64,000 nucleotides of DNA from assembly GCF_014138605.1 (NCBI RefSeq), contig NZ_JACJHX010000004.1:1-64000 (forward strand), written 5' to 3'. The position numbers and the translations under genes were made by a program. Below, piece by piece: positions 16,913 to 25,436 of the stretch. A model generated the notes under the pieces. It ran no database searches. It was not told the origin of the DNA and worked only from the letters and a program-made list of their open reading frames with translations. The stretch is from Peribacillus huizhouensis. Its GTDB lineage: Bacteria > Bacillota > Bacilli > Bacillales > DSM-1321. The first letter of the stretch is position 1. Each line of letters starts with the position of its first letter.

Positions 16913-18271
16913 TTACAAATCGATAAGACTTGGAGGTAGCTTTCTAAATCCTTTTGTTGTAATAAGTGCATAGACAACCCCAATGGCCATCCATATAAAG
17001 CCTACTTTTAACGTCATTGGTGACAAATTAATAAATAGGTAGAAACAGATTAAAAAACCTAGGCCCGGAATTAATAAATAACGGACAAATTTCTTCTCTT
17101 TTTTACGGAAATAATAATACACAATGACTGATAAGTTAACAAACATAAAGCCAGTTAAACCGCCAAAGCTCATTAATTCGGCAACAAAATCGATTGATAA
17201 GAAAAGTGCTCCAGCAATACTAATGCTGCACATTAATAATATATTGTAGATGGGTGTTTTATATTTAGGATGTAAATGTGTAAAGAATTTTTTCGGCAGG
17301 ACTTCATCACGTCCCATACTAAACATTAACCGTGAAGCACTTGCCTGACCTGTTAAACCAGCTGTAAAAGTTGATACGATAATCGCTACTGTATAGAGTG
17401 TTACAAGCACTGCACCACCTGCTACATTCGCTATATCAAATAATGCCGTATCGGCTGAGCTAAAGTTATTCACATCTGGCCATACTAGCTGAGCAATATA
17501 CGCTTGCACGATAAATATAACCCCACCGATTAAACAAGAAAGAATGGCTGCTTTCCAAATATCATTTTTGGGATTCACCGATTCTTCCGATAATGTTGTA
17601 ATCGAGTCAAATCCTAAAAATGAGAAACATGCCATCGCTGCACCTGAAATGATTGCCGTCGTCACAAATGTTTCGTTATTAAAGAACGGAGTGATCGATA
17701 CTAAAGCAGTTGCACCGCCTTCTCCCATAATCGACTTTACACAAAAAATAACGAAGATGACAACAACAATTCCCATAAATAATACTAGAATTTGGTTCGT
17801 TTTTGCCGCCATTTCAATTCCAAGAATATTTATTACCGTAATAATCACAGCAATAATGAATACCCAAACCCAATATGGAATGGATGGAATTAATGCATTA
17901 GCATAGGAAGCACCAACCATAAAGACGATTAAAGGCACTAATACATAGTCCATAAACATAGCCCAACCGGCAAAAAATCCCAAATGCGGATTGATCGCAC
18001 GTTGTGTATACGTATACGTTGACCCGGAAACTGGAAACGCTGCGGCCATCCTGCCATAGCTATATGCCGAAAACATCATCGCAACCATCGCGATTAAATA
18101 AGCTAACGGCAACATACCGCCAGTCGACTGTGCTGCATAACCATATATATAAGCAGGAGCTATTGGCGTCATAAAGGCGATGCCATAAATCACCAAGTCC
18201 TTCAGTGTTAGGACACGCTTAAAATGAGGAGCAGCACTGTCTTGATTTACATTACTTTGTCCTTGACTCAT
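16913..18271 (-). CDS. APC-family amino acid permease
   Basis: A 452-residue protein with 12 predicted membrane spans. The start of span 1 reads LVIYGIAFMTPIAPAYIYG, the conserved APC signature, and GRMAAAFPVSGSTYTYTQRA is typical of span 2-3. It imports or exchanges an amino acid or amine by a cation- or exchange-driven mechanism. It follows the cysteine hydrolase gene by 16 nt, with its own AGAGGAAG ribosome binding site, and both lie downstream of a lysine riboswitch. That control suggests lysine or a lysine-derived compound as substrate (inference). PuuP/YfnA-like transporters are alternatives. Confidence 0.85.
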   Translation of the reverse strand: MSQGQSNVNQDSAAPHFKRVLTLKDLVIYGIAFMTPIAPAYIYGYAAQSTGGMLPLAYLIAMVAMMFSAYSYGRMAAAFPVSGSTYTYTQRAINPHLGFFAGWAMFMDYVLVPLIVFMVGASYANALIPSIPYWVWVFIIAVIITVINILGIEMAAKTNQILVLFMGIVVVIFVIFCVKSIMGEGGATALVSITPFFNNETFVTTAIISGAAMACFSFLGFDSITTLSEESVNPKNDIWKAAILSCLIGGVIFIVQAYIAQLVWPDVNNFSSADTALFDIANVAGGAVLVTLYTVAIIVSTFTAGLTGQASASRLMFSMGRDEVLPKKFFTHLHPKYKTPIYNILLMCSISIAGALFLSIDFVAELMSFGGLTGFMFVNLSVIVYYYFRKKEKKFVRYLLIPGLGFLICFYLFINLSPMTLKVGFIWMAIGVVYALITTKGFRKLPPSLIDL

Positions 18272-18287
18272 CTAAAAAGCTTCCTCT

Positions 18288-19004
18288 CTATTTTTGAACG
18301 ACAGTAAGTTGTTCAATTTCTTCTGAAATGAATTGAATCGTTTCATCTGTGCTCATGACTTGGCAATAAATTTGATTCATGATCATGATTTCTGCATCAT
18401 GTAATTGTTGTGTCGCTGCTGCACAAGCATCTTCTACTAAAATCACTTCAAAACCCGCATCTGCTAAGCTACGTACAGTTGAGGCAACACATTGGTCTGT
18501 TACAACACCAGTACAGACAACTGTTTCAATGCCCATGTTACGAAGTAAAAACTCATAGTTTGTACCACTTAAAACGCTATCTGTCGTTTTATTTACCACG
18601 ATTTCATCTTCTAATGGTTTTAATTCATCTACCATTTCTGCACCCGGATCACCGATTGGTAATAAAATATTGTTCCAACCTGGACGACGTTGTACAGGAG
18701 AACGATCACGTCCATTCTTATGATGACAAGCAATCCGTCCGAAAGTTACTTCTAATTGATTGGCACGGAAAAAGTCTAATAGTTTTTTATTGTTTGGAAT
18801 TGCTACGTTATCAATACGGTCATAGAAATATTCCCACTTATCGAACATACCCTTTTCACGTGCAACTTGAGCATCTAGCCCATCACGGCTAATAAATTGA
18901 TTTTGCATATCAACAACTAAAAGTGCAGTTTTTGCTGGGTCTAATTTCATTCTAGCTTCGCCAGTCGGAATAAATTCGTAATAAAGAGTTTGGTGTTTGT
19001 CCAT
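18288..19004 (-). CDS. Isochorismatase-family cysteine hydrolase
   Basis: A 238-residue cytoplasmic amidohydrolase. The Asp-Lys-Cys triad can be seen in LLVVDMQNQF (Asp), VVNKTTDS (Lys) and CTGVVTDQCVAS (Cys). Length and the long insert with GRIACHHKNGRDRSPVQRR resemble ureidoacrylate/biuret-type amidohydrolases (RutB-like). The start at 19004 is placed 8 nt after GGAGG; two ATGs further upstream lie too close to that site. It is the first gene behind the lysine riboswitch and is followed by the APC permease, so the substrate may be an amide brought in by that permease. The exact reaction is unknown. Confidence 0.82.
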   Translation of the reverse strand: MDKHQTLYYEFIPTGEARMKLDPAKTALLVVDMQNQFISRDGLDAQVAREKGMFDKWEYFYDRIDNVAIPNNKKLLDFFRANQLEVTFGRIACHHKNGRDRSPVQRRPGWNNILLPIGDPGAEMVDELKPLEDEIVVNKTTDSVLSGTNYEFLLRNMGIETVVCTGVVTDQCVASTVRSLADAGFEVILVEDACAAATQQLHDAEIMIMNQIYCQVMSTDETIQFISEEIEQLTVVQK

Positions 19005-19176
19005 AATCATTTCCTCCATAATAGCTTCATAAGCTATATTCATTTTTTTCAATACAAAATATTTGTGAGCCTCTGATCCTAACTTAAACGATGAAAAAGG
19101 TTCAGGTTCTCAAATTGTATTACCTTACGAAAGTGGTGGTGCGGAGCAAATATGTTTGAAGCCCCGCCCTTTTCCA

Positions 19177-19215
19177 CAAAAAAAGAGATTCCCCTATATG
19201 CTAAAGGAATCTCTT
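19177..19215 (-). terminator. Riboswitch expression-platform terminator (lysine)
   Basis: On the minus strand a perfect 10-bp stem, AAGAGATTCC/GGAATCTCTT, is followed by TTTTTTTGTGG. It lies between the lysine aptamer and the hydrolase start, as expected for transcriptional attenuation. Confidence 0.85.
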
Positions 19216-19307
19216 AAAGGCAATAAAAAAAGACTATATACCTTCCGAGAAAGAACCCGGAAATCGATGTAGCCATTCCAAATTCCTCACCCTTTTATCT
19301 CATCTGA

Positions 19308-19486
19308 GAGATAGCACATCTTAATAAGTTGGGAAACTTATTAAGACAGTCCTGTAATTATTCATTACAGACCCAGCACATAATGGCGAGAACTCATTAT
19401 ATACTTCGGCGATATTTCCTTCTGCTTAGCTTCTTCGTCTTCTCGGACTCCACTAAGCACTAATAAATATCGCGCCTCTACCTCAC
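19308..19486 (-). ncRNA. Lysine riboswitch (L-box) aptamer
   Basis: The minus-strand leader contains the L-box landmarks in order: GAGGTAGAGGCGCG (5' side of P1/P2), AGAAGGAAATATCGCCGAAG, GTGCTGGGTCTG, ACAGGACTGTCTTAATAAG and the closing GTGCTATCTC. These match the B. subtilis lysC leader as I remember it. A terminator hairpin follows at 19177-19215, giving an OFF switch when lysine binds. Downstream genes are the cysteine hydrolase and the APC permease rather than aspartokinase. Confidence 0.92.
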
Positions 19487-19523
19487 AATCATAAAAAGCG
19501 AGGTGTATTGATTTACTGAAATT

Positions 19524-19553
19524 ATTATATAATTATAAATATTACGATGTCAA
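19524..19553 (-). promoter_or_regulatory. Sigma-A promoter of the lysine-riboswitch operon
   Basis: TTGACA at 19553-19548 and TATAAT at 19529-19524 with an 18-nt spacer (minus strand), about 40 nt upstream of the aptamer. Confidence 0.8.
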
Positions 19554-19596
19554 TTTAAAAATTTACCATTACTAACCTTAGAAATAAGCAAATTAT

Positions 19597-19610
19597 TAAA
19601 AACGTTTACA
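19597..19610. promoter_or_regulatory. cre/LacI-type operator-like site
   Basis: TAAAAACGTTTACA lies about 45 nt upstream of the -35 box of the lysine-riboswitch promoter. The same core occurs in the LacI-gene operator at 51221-51235. It matches CcpA cre consensus except at one end. Confidence 0.4.
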
Positions 19611-19697
19611 AACAGAATAATATATTAACATAATTCAAATAACTCCAGTTCAAGATTTTCTTTTAAACAAACAAGATCCGCTTCAGAATAGCATAAT

Positions 19698-19730
19698 AAC
19701 TCATTTGCGATTTATGATTGCAAATGAGTT
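19698..19730. terminator. Perfect 11-bp hairpin, possible bidirectional terminator
   Basis: AACTCATTTGC / GCAAATGAGTT enclose an 11-nt loop; TTTTG follows on the plus strand. It lies between the FG-GAP-like gene and the lysine-riboswitch promoter. Confidence 0.5.
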
Positions 19731-19917
19731 TTGTATCACTAGCTAACATCTAGCCTGCTTACTTTAATTGTTTTGCTTAAGCATTGATATAAACCACCAT
19801 CAGATCTCGTTTATTCAACTCACGAAAACGATTAAAAATTGGAATATCTGCAACAGTCTCATATATTAAGATCTACAGCCACAACATCACGTACTTTGCC
19901 GGTTAGCTTAGCACGCC

Positions 19918-19944
19918 GGGGACATAGAAACAGGAATCTGTCCC
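19918..19944. repeat. REP-like GGGACA/TGTCCC palindrome (c)
   Basis: GGGACATAGAAACAGG...TGTCCC, same family as the copies near 16.3, 23.1 and 35.9 kb. Confidence 0.6.
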
Positions 19945-20028
19945 TTTGGACATCTAAGAAGGAAATATTTGAGGACGCTTTATTACTGAAAAAAATAAAC
20001 TTACTATTAAAGAATTACACTCTTTAGT

Positions 20029-20880
20029 TCAACGGTGTGATATTTTCTTTTCTTTAAGTCTTTTACTTAATTCTTTAAAGTTTTGTATTACATCAGGCAT
20101 TGATAATTTTTTTGCTAACATGCTCCCTTTCTGAATAGAGTCTGAGGCTTCGTCTAATAAATTTGCTTTTAGTTGAGCATCTGCAAGGCAATACCAATAA
20201 AACCACGCATCCATTTTTGAAATCTTAGCGTCAAAAAACCTTTTAATTTTAGGATAATATCTAGAATATAATTCTGCATTAAGAATCAACTTTTCACCAT
20301 TCCATGTTAGTACATCCACAAAATAAGTATCAGCTATATACCGTTGCCAAACTGCTAAAGCTACTTTTTTATTTTCATTCAATAGGTCTAATTTATGATA
20401 AGGAACCTTAGCTATCATTTTAAATGAACGATCAGTCCACTTAAAAATTTCAAGTTGGTTTCCTGCTGAAGCACCAATTGTCCAACCGAATAAATATTCA
20501 TTGATTCCATCACCAGTAATATCTGCGAAACCTGAAAAGTGCAACCCCACTGCTTCTCTTTCTGTCTCCCAAATTTTTATCCAACTTTTCTGCTCCTTTT
20601 TTAATAAAATGACCCCGTACTGAGAAGGAGATGGCTGGTCTTTTGCTTTTATTTCATAAGTAATAATGATTTCTTTCTGGCCATCTTGGTTAAAGTCATA
20701 TTGTTGAATTGGTTGTGTTGACAAAGGGTTTTCAGGACTTACCAGTAATGAGTTTGATGGTATAAACTCTTTAACAATTTGTATGAACTCTTTATTTTGT
20801 TCACTGTCAGCGTAAACAAATATCTGAGAAAGATTTAATATCCCGAATATCAGTATGAACAATAGTATTATTTTCTTCAT
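20029..20880 (-). CDS. Secreted FG-GAP/VCBS-like protein of unknown function
   Basis: A 283-residue protein with a clear signal peptide (MKKIILLFILIFGILNLSQ...FVYA). Two calcium-loop-like repeats are visible, DFNQDGQKEIIITY about residue 63 and DITGDGINEYLFGW about residue 118, as in FG-GAP/VCBS beta-propeller blades. The C-terminal 80 residues are helical and read like a TPR-type segment (ALADAQLKANLLDEASDSI-like). It is probably secreted or cell-wall-associated, binding partner unknown. AAAGGGG favours the ATG at 20880. It is transcribed alone. Its role cannot be inferred from neighbours. Confidence 0.65.
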   Translation of the reverse strand: MKKIILLFILIFGILNLSQIFVYADSEQNKEFIQIVKEFIPSNSLLVSPENPLSTQPIQQYDFNQDGQKEIIITYEIKAKDQPSPSQYGVILLKKEQKSWIKIWETEREAVGLHFSGFADITGDGINEYLFGWTIGASAGNQLEIFKWTDRSFKMIAKVPYHKLDLLNENKKVALAVWQRYIADTYFVDVLTWNGEKLILNAELYSRYYPKIKRFFDAKISKMDAWFYWYCLADAQLKANLLDEASDSIQKGSMLAKKLSMPDVIQNFKELSKRLKEKKISHR

Positions 20881-20962
20881 CAACTTGCCCCTTTTAAACC
20901 GGCATTTAATGATATAGTTCCCTGATATTCACTTTTTATATTTGAACTATTTAGAAACTTTG

Positions 20963-21817
20963 TTAGACCCAATTTTCAGCATGGTTTCTAATTAAAGAAA
21001 TCATGCTATTCATGGATGGAGAAAGCCATTTATCTTTATGATACGCAAGAAATGTAGAAATTGCCGGATGTTCCGGTTCAACTTCTTCTCCTTTTAGTTT
21101 ATCGCTTTCTATTTCTTCTTTCACCGAAAAGTAAGGCACCAGTGAAATACCTAAACCACTTCGAACACACTGCTTAATCGCTTCTATGCTTTGAAAGTCT
21201 AAACTCTCTTTAACATCCATCTGTTTATACCGAATATACTCCTCAAACACTGACTTATAACTGCATGTTCTCTCTGTATAAAGAACTGTTCTCGTATCAA
21301 CTTCTTTTTCTGGTGGGCTAATCAAAACCATTCTTTCTCCTTTCAGCTTTTCGCAATGAAGCTCAGGTAGAAACCAATCATCTTTTTCTAATACTAATGC
21401 CAGGTCGATGTCTCCGTTTTGCAGACTTCTTGTAATATCATAATGATCCAGAGATTTAAGTGCTATGTTAACTTTAGGGTAAGATTTTTTATATTCCAGA
21501 AGCATAGAAGGGACCCGACAAATTGTTAGCGATTCTGATATACCAAGAGTAAGATCTCCTGCAGGTTCTTCATCCATGTTTAACGCTTGAGAATACAATT
21601 CAATGATTTTAACGGCATATGGAAGAAACCTCTGTCCATAATGGGTTAAAATAACTTTTTTACCTAGCCGATCAAATAATGGTTTACCTACTTCTTCCTC
21701 TAATTCTTTAATATGAGTTGTGATAGAAGACTGGGCATACCCTAGATGTTCAGCAGCTTTTTTAAATCCTCCTTTATCAACAATTGTTTTGAGTGTTATA
21801 AGATGACGAAGCTCCAT
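20963..21817 (-). CDS. LysR-family transcriptional regulator (divergent from the OYE gene)
   Basis: A 284-residue regulator. The winged helix-turn-helix fills residues 1-60 (LGYAQSSITTHIKELEEEVG), followed by a periplasmic-binding-like effector domain. It contains a Cys in RTCSYKSV and another in AIKQCVRSG, 32 residues apart. The same arrangement occurs in the LysR protein at 56057-56956. It is divergent from a flavin oxidoreductase gene, with a 161-nt shared promoter region where LysR proteins usually bind, so that gene is its likely target (inference). Effector unknown. Confidence 0.85.
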   Translation of the reverse strand: MELRHLITLKTIVDKGGFKKAAEHLGYAQSSITTHIKELEEEVGKPLFDRLGKKVILTHYGQRFLPYAVKIIELYSQALNMDEEPAGDLTLGISESLTICRVPSMLLEYKKSYPKVNIALKSLDHYDITRSLQNGDIDLALVLEKDDWFLPELHCEKLKGERMVLISPPEKEVDTRTVLYTERTCSYKSVFEEYIRYKQMDVKESLDFQSIEAIKQCVRSGLGISLVPYFSVKEEIESDKLKGEEVEPEHPAISTFLAYHKDKWLSPSMNSMISLIRNHAENWV

Positions 21818-21978
21818 AAATAACGATATCCTCCTTTAGTTCATTTTTATCGAACTAATAGATCTGTATTATCTATTTTACTAAACTATAATAAGGATTT
21901 ACAATTAAGCTAGTATACAGGTTCAAATCTTTCAAATAGGGAAAAATATAATAAATACACAAAAGAGGTGCTTAGATA

Positions 21979-23074
21979 ATGACAGATACCAAATTGATAT
22001 TTGAGTCTGTTTCACTAGGTTATACAACATTAAATAATCGTGTAGGAGTTGCACCAATGACACGTATCAGTGCAACATCTGAAGGATTAGTCACCGATCA
22101 GATGGTATCGTACTACACATCTTTTGCCCGAGGTGGGTTTGGGCTTATCATTACAGAAGGGACTTATATTGATGACAAATATAGCCAAACATATTTTAAT
22201 CAACCGGGTATTGCCTTTAATGAACAAGCCCAAGCATGGAAGAAAGTTGTAGACTCCGTCCATCAAGCAGGGACGAAAATCTTTATGCAATTACAGCATA
22301 CAGGTTCTCTTTCTCAAGGGAACCGTTTTGCTCAAGAAACCATTGCACCTTCAGCTATTCAACCAAAAGGAGAGCAATTAACATTTTATTTAGGAGAAGG
22401 TCCATACCCAACACCAAGAGAAGCGACAAAAGAAGAAATCTCAGAAGTTGTAATCGGGTTTGTTAATGCGGCAAAACGTGCTCAATCGGTCGGATTTGAT
22501 GGGGTTGAAATTCATGGAGCAAATGGCTATTTACTAGATGAGTTCCTTACTGATTATACAAATCAGCGTACAGATGAATACGGAGGTTCTACGGAAAACC
22601 GAGTTCGTTTATTAGTGGAAGTCTCTAAAGCTGTTCGGGAAGCAGTTGGAAAGGACTTCACCATTGGTATAAGAATTTCACAAGCGAAAGTAAATGATTA
22701 CACACATAAGTGGGCAGGAAAAGAACAAGATGCTGAAATCATCTTTGGTCAACTAGGAAAAGCCGGTCTTGACTATATCCATGTTACGGAATATGAAGCA
22801 TGGAAGCCTGCATTTGATACATGCGAAGCATCACTCGCATCTCTTGCGAAAAAATACGGGAAACTGCCTATAATAACTAATGGACAATTGGAAGATCCTG
22901 AAAGAGCGAGGAAAATTATTGAAAAAGGGGACGCCGATGTTGATTGCCTTGGGTAAGGGGGCATTGGCTAACCATGATTGGCCTAACAAAGTAATAAACG
23001 GGGAGTCATTAGAAGCGTTTAAACCAGAAGATGTGTTAAGTCCAACTGCTAAGATTAAAGATTTTGAAGTGTAA
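21979..23074 (+). pseudogene. Old Yellow Enzyme-type NADH:flavin oxidoreductase, frameshifted
   Basis: The first 325 residues read as an FMN-dependent ene-reductase barrel: NRVGVAPMTRISATSEG, FMQLQHTGS, FDGVEIHGANGYLLDEFL, TDEYGGSTENR and IRISQ are all present. Near 22940-22943 one extra base shifts the frame and the ORF ends at 22956; the correct C-terminus (LIALGKGALANHDWPNKV, on to IKDFEV) continues in the next frame to 23074. Without the extra base the product would be about 364 residues, the normal family length. The barrel lacks its last strand/helix, so activity is doubtful unless this is a sequencing error. It is divergent from a LysR gene and has a good ribosome binding site (AGAGGTG). 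Confidence 0.85.
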
Positions 23075-23108
23075 ATCTTATAACAGAGATTAGTTTAAGG
23101 GGTCAACA

Positions 23109-23145
23109 GGGACATAGGGACAGGACAGGTACCTATCCCTATGAC
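23109..23145. repeat. REP-like palindrome (d) at the capD 3' end
   Basis: GGGACATAGGGACAGGACAG followed by GTACCTATCCCTATG: CATAGGGA pairs with TCCCTATG. Same family as the other GGGACA copies. It lies 10 nt from the capD stop and may also act as a transcript end. Confidence 0.55.
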
Positions 23146-23153
23146 TCATATTA

Positions 23154-24821
23154 TTAATCTATTATATTATTTACGTTCCATGCGCCTTCCCTACGATAAT
23201 CTGCTCCCCCATACACTACACCATCATCAACAACTAAACTTTGAACACTTCCAAAGGAGAGTGAGGACTTTTCTTCGACGACTTTAAAGCCCAATTTCCG
23301 CAATTTTTTCTTTACTTTAGACGAAAGTTCGCCCTCAACCACAATTACATCTTCATTTACTTCCATAAAGAAGCGCGGGTGATCAATTGCATTTTGTATG
23401 GTTTCATCGTATTTTAAATTTTGAACCAATACCTGTGTAATCACCGAAGGAATACGGCTACCGCCTGCACTTCCAATTCCCATCACGGGTTTTCCATCTT
23501 TGACTATAATTGTTGGAGCAATGTGGCTAACAGGTCTTTTCCCTTCCTGAATACGATTTGGAGATTTTTCATGCTCACTAAAGTTTTTCAGTTGGTTATT
23601 CAAAAAGAATCCATCCATATATTTACCTGATCCAAAAAAGTTACTTAATGTATTCGTTACGGAAACCATCATTCCATTTTTATCGACGATTACAAAATGG
23701 GTCGTATCAGAATGTTCTTCTTTTTCGGCCTTTGAATCCAGTTTCGATTTATAGCCTCCTTCGGAAATGCCGGATACTAGTTTTTCACTATACTCTTTTG
23801 ATATCAATTTTTCCAAGTCCATATCCACGAAATTCGGATCACCTACATGGGCGATTCGATCACGGTAACTCTTACGATTAATAATCCCCAATTTATAAAT
23901 ATACTCGTCTTGGCTCATTTCTTTCTCAAATTCCATCTCGTCTACCATTTGTAATGATTGAGCCAGCATTACACTACCAGAAGGAGGAGCCGTTGAATAA
24001 ATGTCAAATTTATCAAATTTGAATTTTATAGGTTTTTTCCTTTCTGCCTCATAACTTTTTAAATCACTTAAGTTAATCGTTTTTACATGATCATGAATAT
24101 GTTCAGCTATTTCCCCCTCATAAAATCCCTTTGCACCTTCTTTTTGAATGATACGAAGCGTATTTGCTAATTCTTTTTGACGAAGCCTCTCACCAGTCTG
24201 TATCGCTTTTCCATTCGGGAAAAAATGAGGTACTTCATCCTTGTTAATTCGATAAGACGCACCTTTCAATCTTTCATGCAACGTTTTTGAAACCTGAAAA
24301 CCTTTCTCTGCCAGCTGTATCGAAGGTTCAATTAATCGTTCCATTTCAACCGTTCCCAATTGCTTATGAACTTTTTCCATTCCTTTGACAAATCCCATGA
24401 TCCCTGTTCCACTTGAAGGCAGCGTATCTGACGTTGAAAGCGTATAATAGTCATATACAATTGGTTTTTCCCCTTTTCCCTCATGAATAATCATTTCTCC
24501 ACCGCCACCAAGTCCTGAACCATAAGGTTCGACCACACCTAATGCATACGAAACAGCCACAGCTGCGTCGACTGCATTTCCTCCCTTTTCAAGTACTAAC
24601 ATTCCTATCTTCACCGCTAAGTCATTATCAGCAGATACACCATAACCTTGATTTTCTTCACTGCTTTCTCCTTTTGGTTCTGCCAATTCATCGCTGCTTT
24701 GATCAAATTCCACAGATATTGGTTCTTCTTTTTTGATTTCATTTAAACGGGAAAAGTTCATTATCCAAACTGTTAACAAAACAGCTAGGACAATGAACCC
24801 CCACCAGAAAATACGTTTCAT
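23154..24821 (-). CDS. capD: Gamma-glutamyltransferase, CapD-like, membrane-anchored
   Basis: A 555-residue Ntn-hydrolase. An N-terminal membrane anchor (residues 7-22) is followed by a short linker rich in Ser/Glu and a GGT fold (GGNAVDAAVAVSYALGVVEP, YGSGLGGGGEMII). The autoprocessing/catalytic Thr is in HSDTTHFVIVD (about Thr373), and GIGSAGGSRIPSVI is the oxyanion region. In Bacillus anthracis CapD cleaves poly-gamma-glutamate and attaches it to peptidoglycan; ordinary GGT breaks down glutathione or gamma-PGA. Position directly behind capB, capC and capE-like genes (4 nt after the capE stop) favours the capsule role. There is no strong ribosome binding site of its own, so it is probably translationally coupled. 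Confidence 0.82.
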   Translation of the reverse strand: MKRIFWWGFIVLAVLLTVWIMNFSRLNEIKKEEPISVEFDQSSDELAEPKGESSEENQGYGVSADNDLAVKIGMLVLEKGGNAVDAAVAVSYALGVVEPYGSGLGGGGEMIIHEGKGEKPIVYDYYTLSTSDTLPSSGTGIMGFVKGMEKVHKQLGTVEMERLIEPSIQLAEKGFQVSKTLHERLKGASYRINKDEVPHFFPNGKAIQTGERLRQKELANTLRIIQKEGAKGFYEGEIAEHIHDHVKTINLSDLKSYEAERKKPIKFKFDKFDIYSTAPPSGSVMLAQSLQMVDEMEFEKEMSQDEYIYKLGIINRKSYRDRIAHVGDPNFVDMDLEKLISKEYSEKLVSGISEGGYKSKLDSKAEKEEHSDTTHFVIVDKNGMMVSVTNTLSNFFGSGKYMDGFFLNNQLKNFSEHEKSPNRIQEGKRPVSHIAPTIIVKDGKPVMGIGSAGGSRIPSVITQVLVQNLKYDETIQNAIDHPRFFMEVNEDVIVVEGELSSKVKKKLRKLGFKVVEEKSSLSFGSVQSLVVDDGVVYGGADYRREGAWNVNNIID

Positions 24822-24825
24822 AAGA

Positions 24826-24960
24826 TCACATCACAAAAATTAAAATTCCAGAAATTAAAATAAGCAAAATAATAGCATGTTGCGTACTTCTTTTTTTATG
24901 CCATTTAATCGTTTTTAAAACCCATTGCGAAAAAGTCATTTTTTTAGTTTCTGCTCTCAT
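24826..24960 (-). CDS. capE: CapE/PgsE-like small membrane protein
   Basis: A 44-residue protein: a basic N-terminal half (MRAETKKMTFSQWVLKTIKW, then HKKRSTQ) and one C-terminal membrane span (AIILLILISGILIFVM). Size, topology and position between capC and capD match CapE/PgsE, a small subunit needed for efficient poly-gamma-glutamate synthesis. AAAAGGAG lies about 12 nt upstream of the ATG. The sequence is too short for certain homology; context is the main argument. Confidence 0.7.
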   Translation of the reverse strand: MRAETKKMTFSQWVLKTIKWHKKRSTQHAIILLILISGILIFVM

Positions 24961-24978
24961 TGGATAATTAATCTCCTT

Positions 24979-25425
24979 TTAGAAAAGTATTTTATACGTC
25001 AATACAATACAAAATGTCGATGCAGTTAGTAGCAATGTACTACTTAGCGTAGGAAAAACACCTTGCTTTTGAATTGTATTTGCAATTAAACCAGGTACAA
25101 TAACACCAATTGCTGCTAATCCTACGACTTCGATTGGTACCGCTAGTGAATAAAAATAATCAAAAGTAAGTTTTAATAATATCCCTACTGTTAACATTGC
25201 CGTAAATTTGCGTCTTCCATATAAAATGGTAAATCTGGTCACAACTTTTGTCACAATCAAAAAAGTCAATAAACTAATCAATATTGTGACTAAAAGAAAT
25301 AGTGGACTGGTAAAAACTAGAGCTAGATAACCAGGTACAACCAATCCTGCAGGAATTATGCCTGTTTTTTCTGCATAAAATAAACTTAGAATAACTCCAA
25401 CAACAAGTGCTATATATACTTCCAC
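24979..25425 (-). CDS. capC: Poly-gamma-glutamate synthase subunit CapC/PgsC
   Basis: A 148-residue integral membrane protein with four to five spans. It begins MEVYIALVVGVILSLFYAEK and continues TGIIPAGLVVPGYLAL, the hallmark N-terminus of CapC/PgsC. It pairs with CapB to form the membrane-bound synthase. The start is GTG at 25425, preceded by GTAGGAGGAAG. It begins 11 nt after the capB stop. Confidence 0.92.
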   Translation of the reverse strand: MEVYIALVVGVILSLFYAEKTGIIPAGLVVPGYLALVFTSPLFLLVTILISLLTFLIVTKVVTRFTILYGRRKFTAMLTVGILLKLTFDYFYSLAVPIEVVGLAAIGVIVPGLIANTIQKQGVFPTLSSTLLLTASTFCIVLTYKILF

Positions 25426-25436
25426 TCTTCTTCCTC

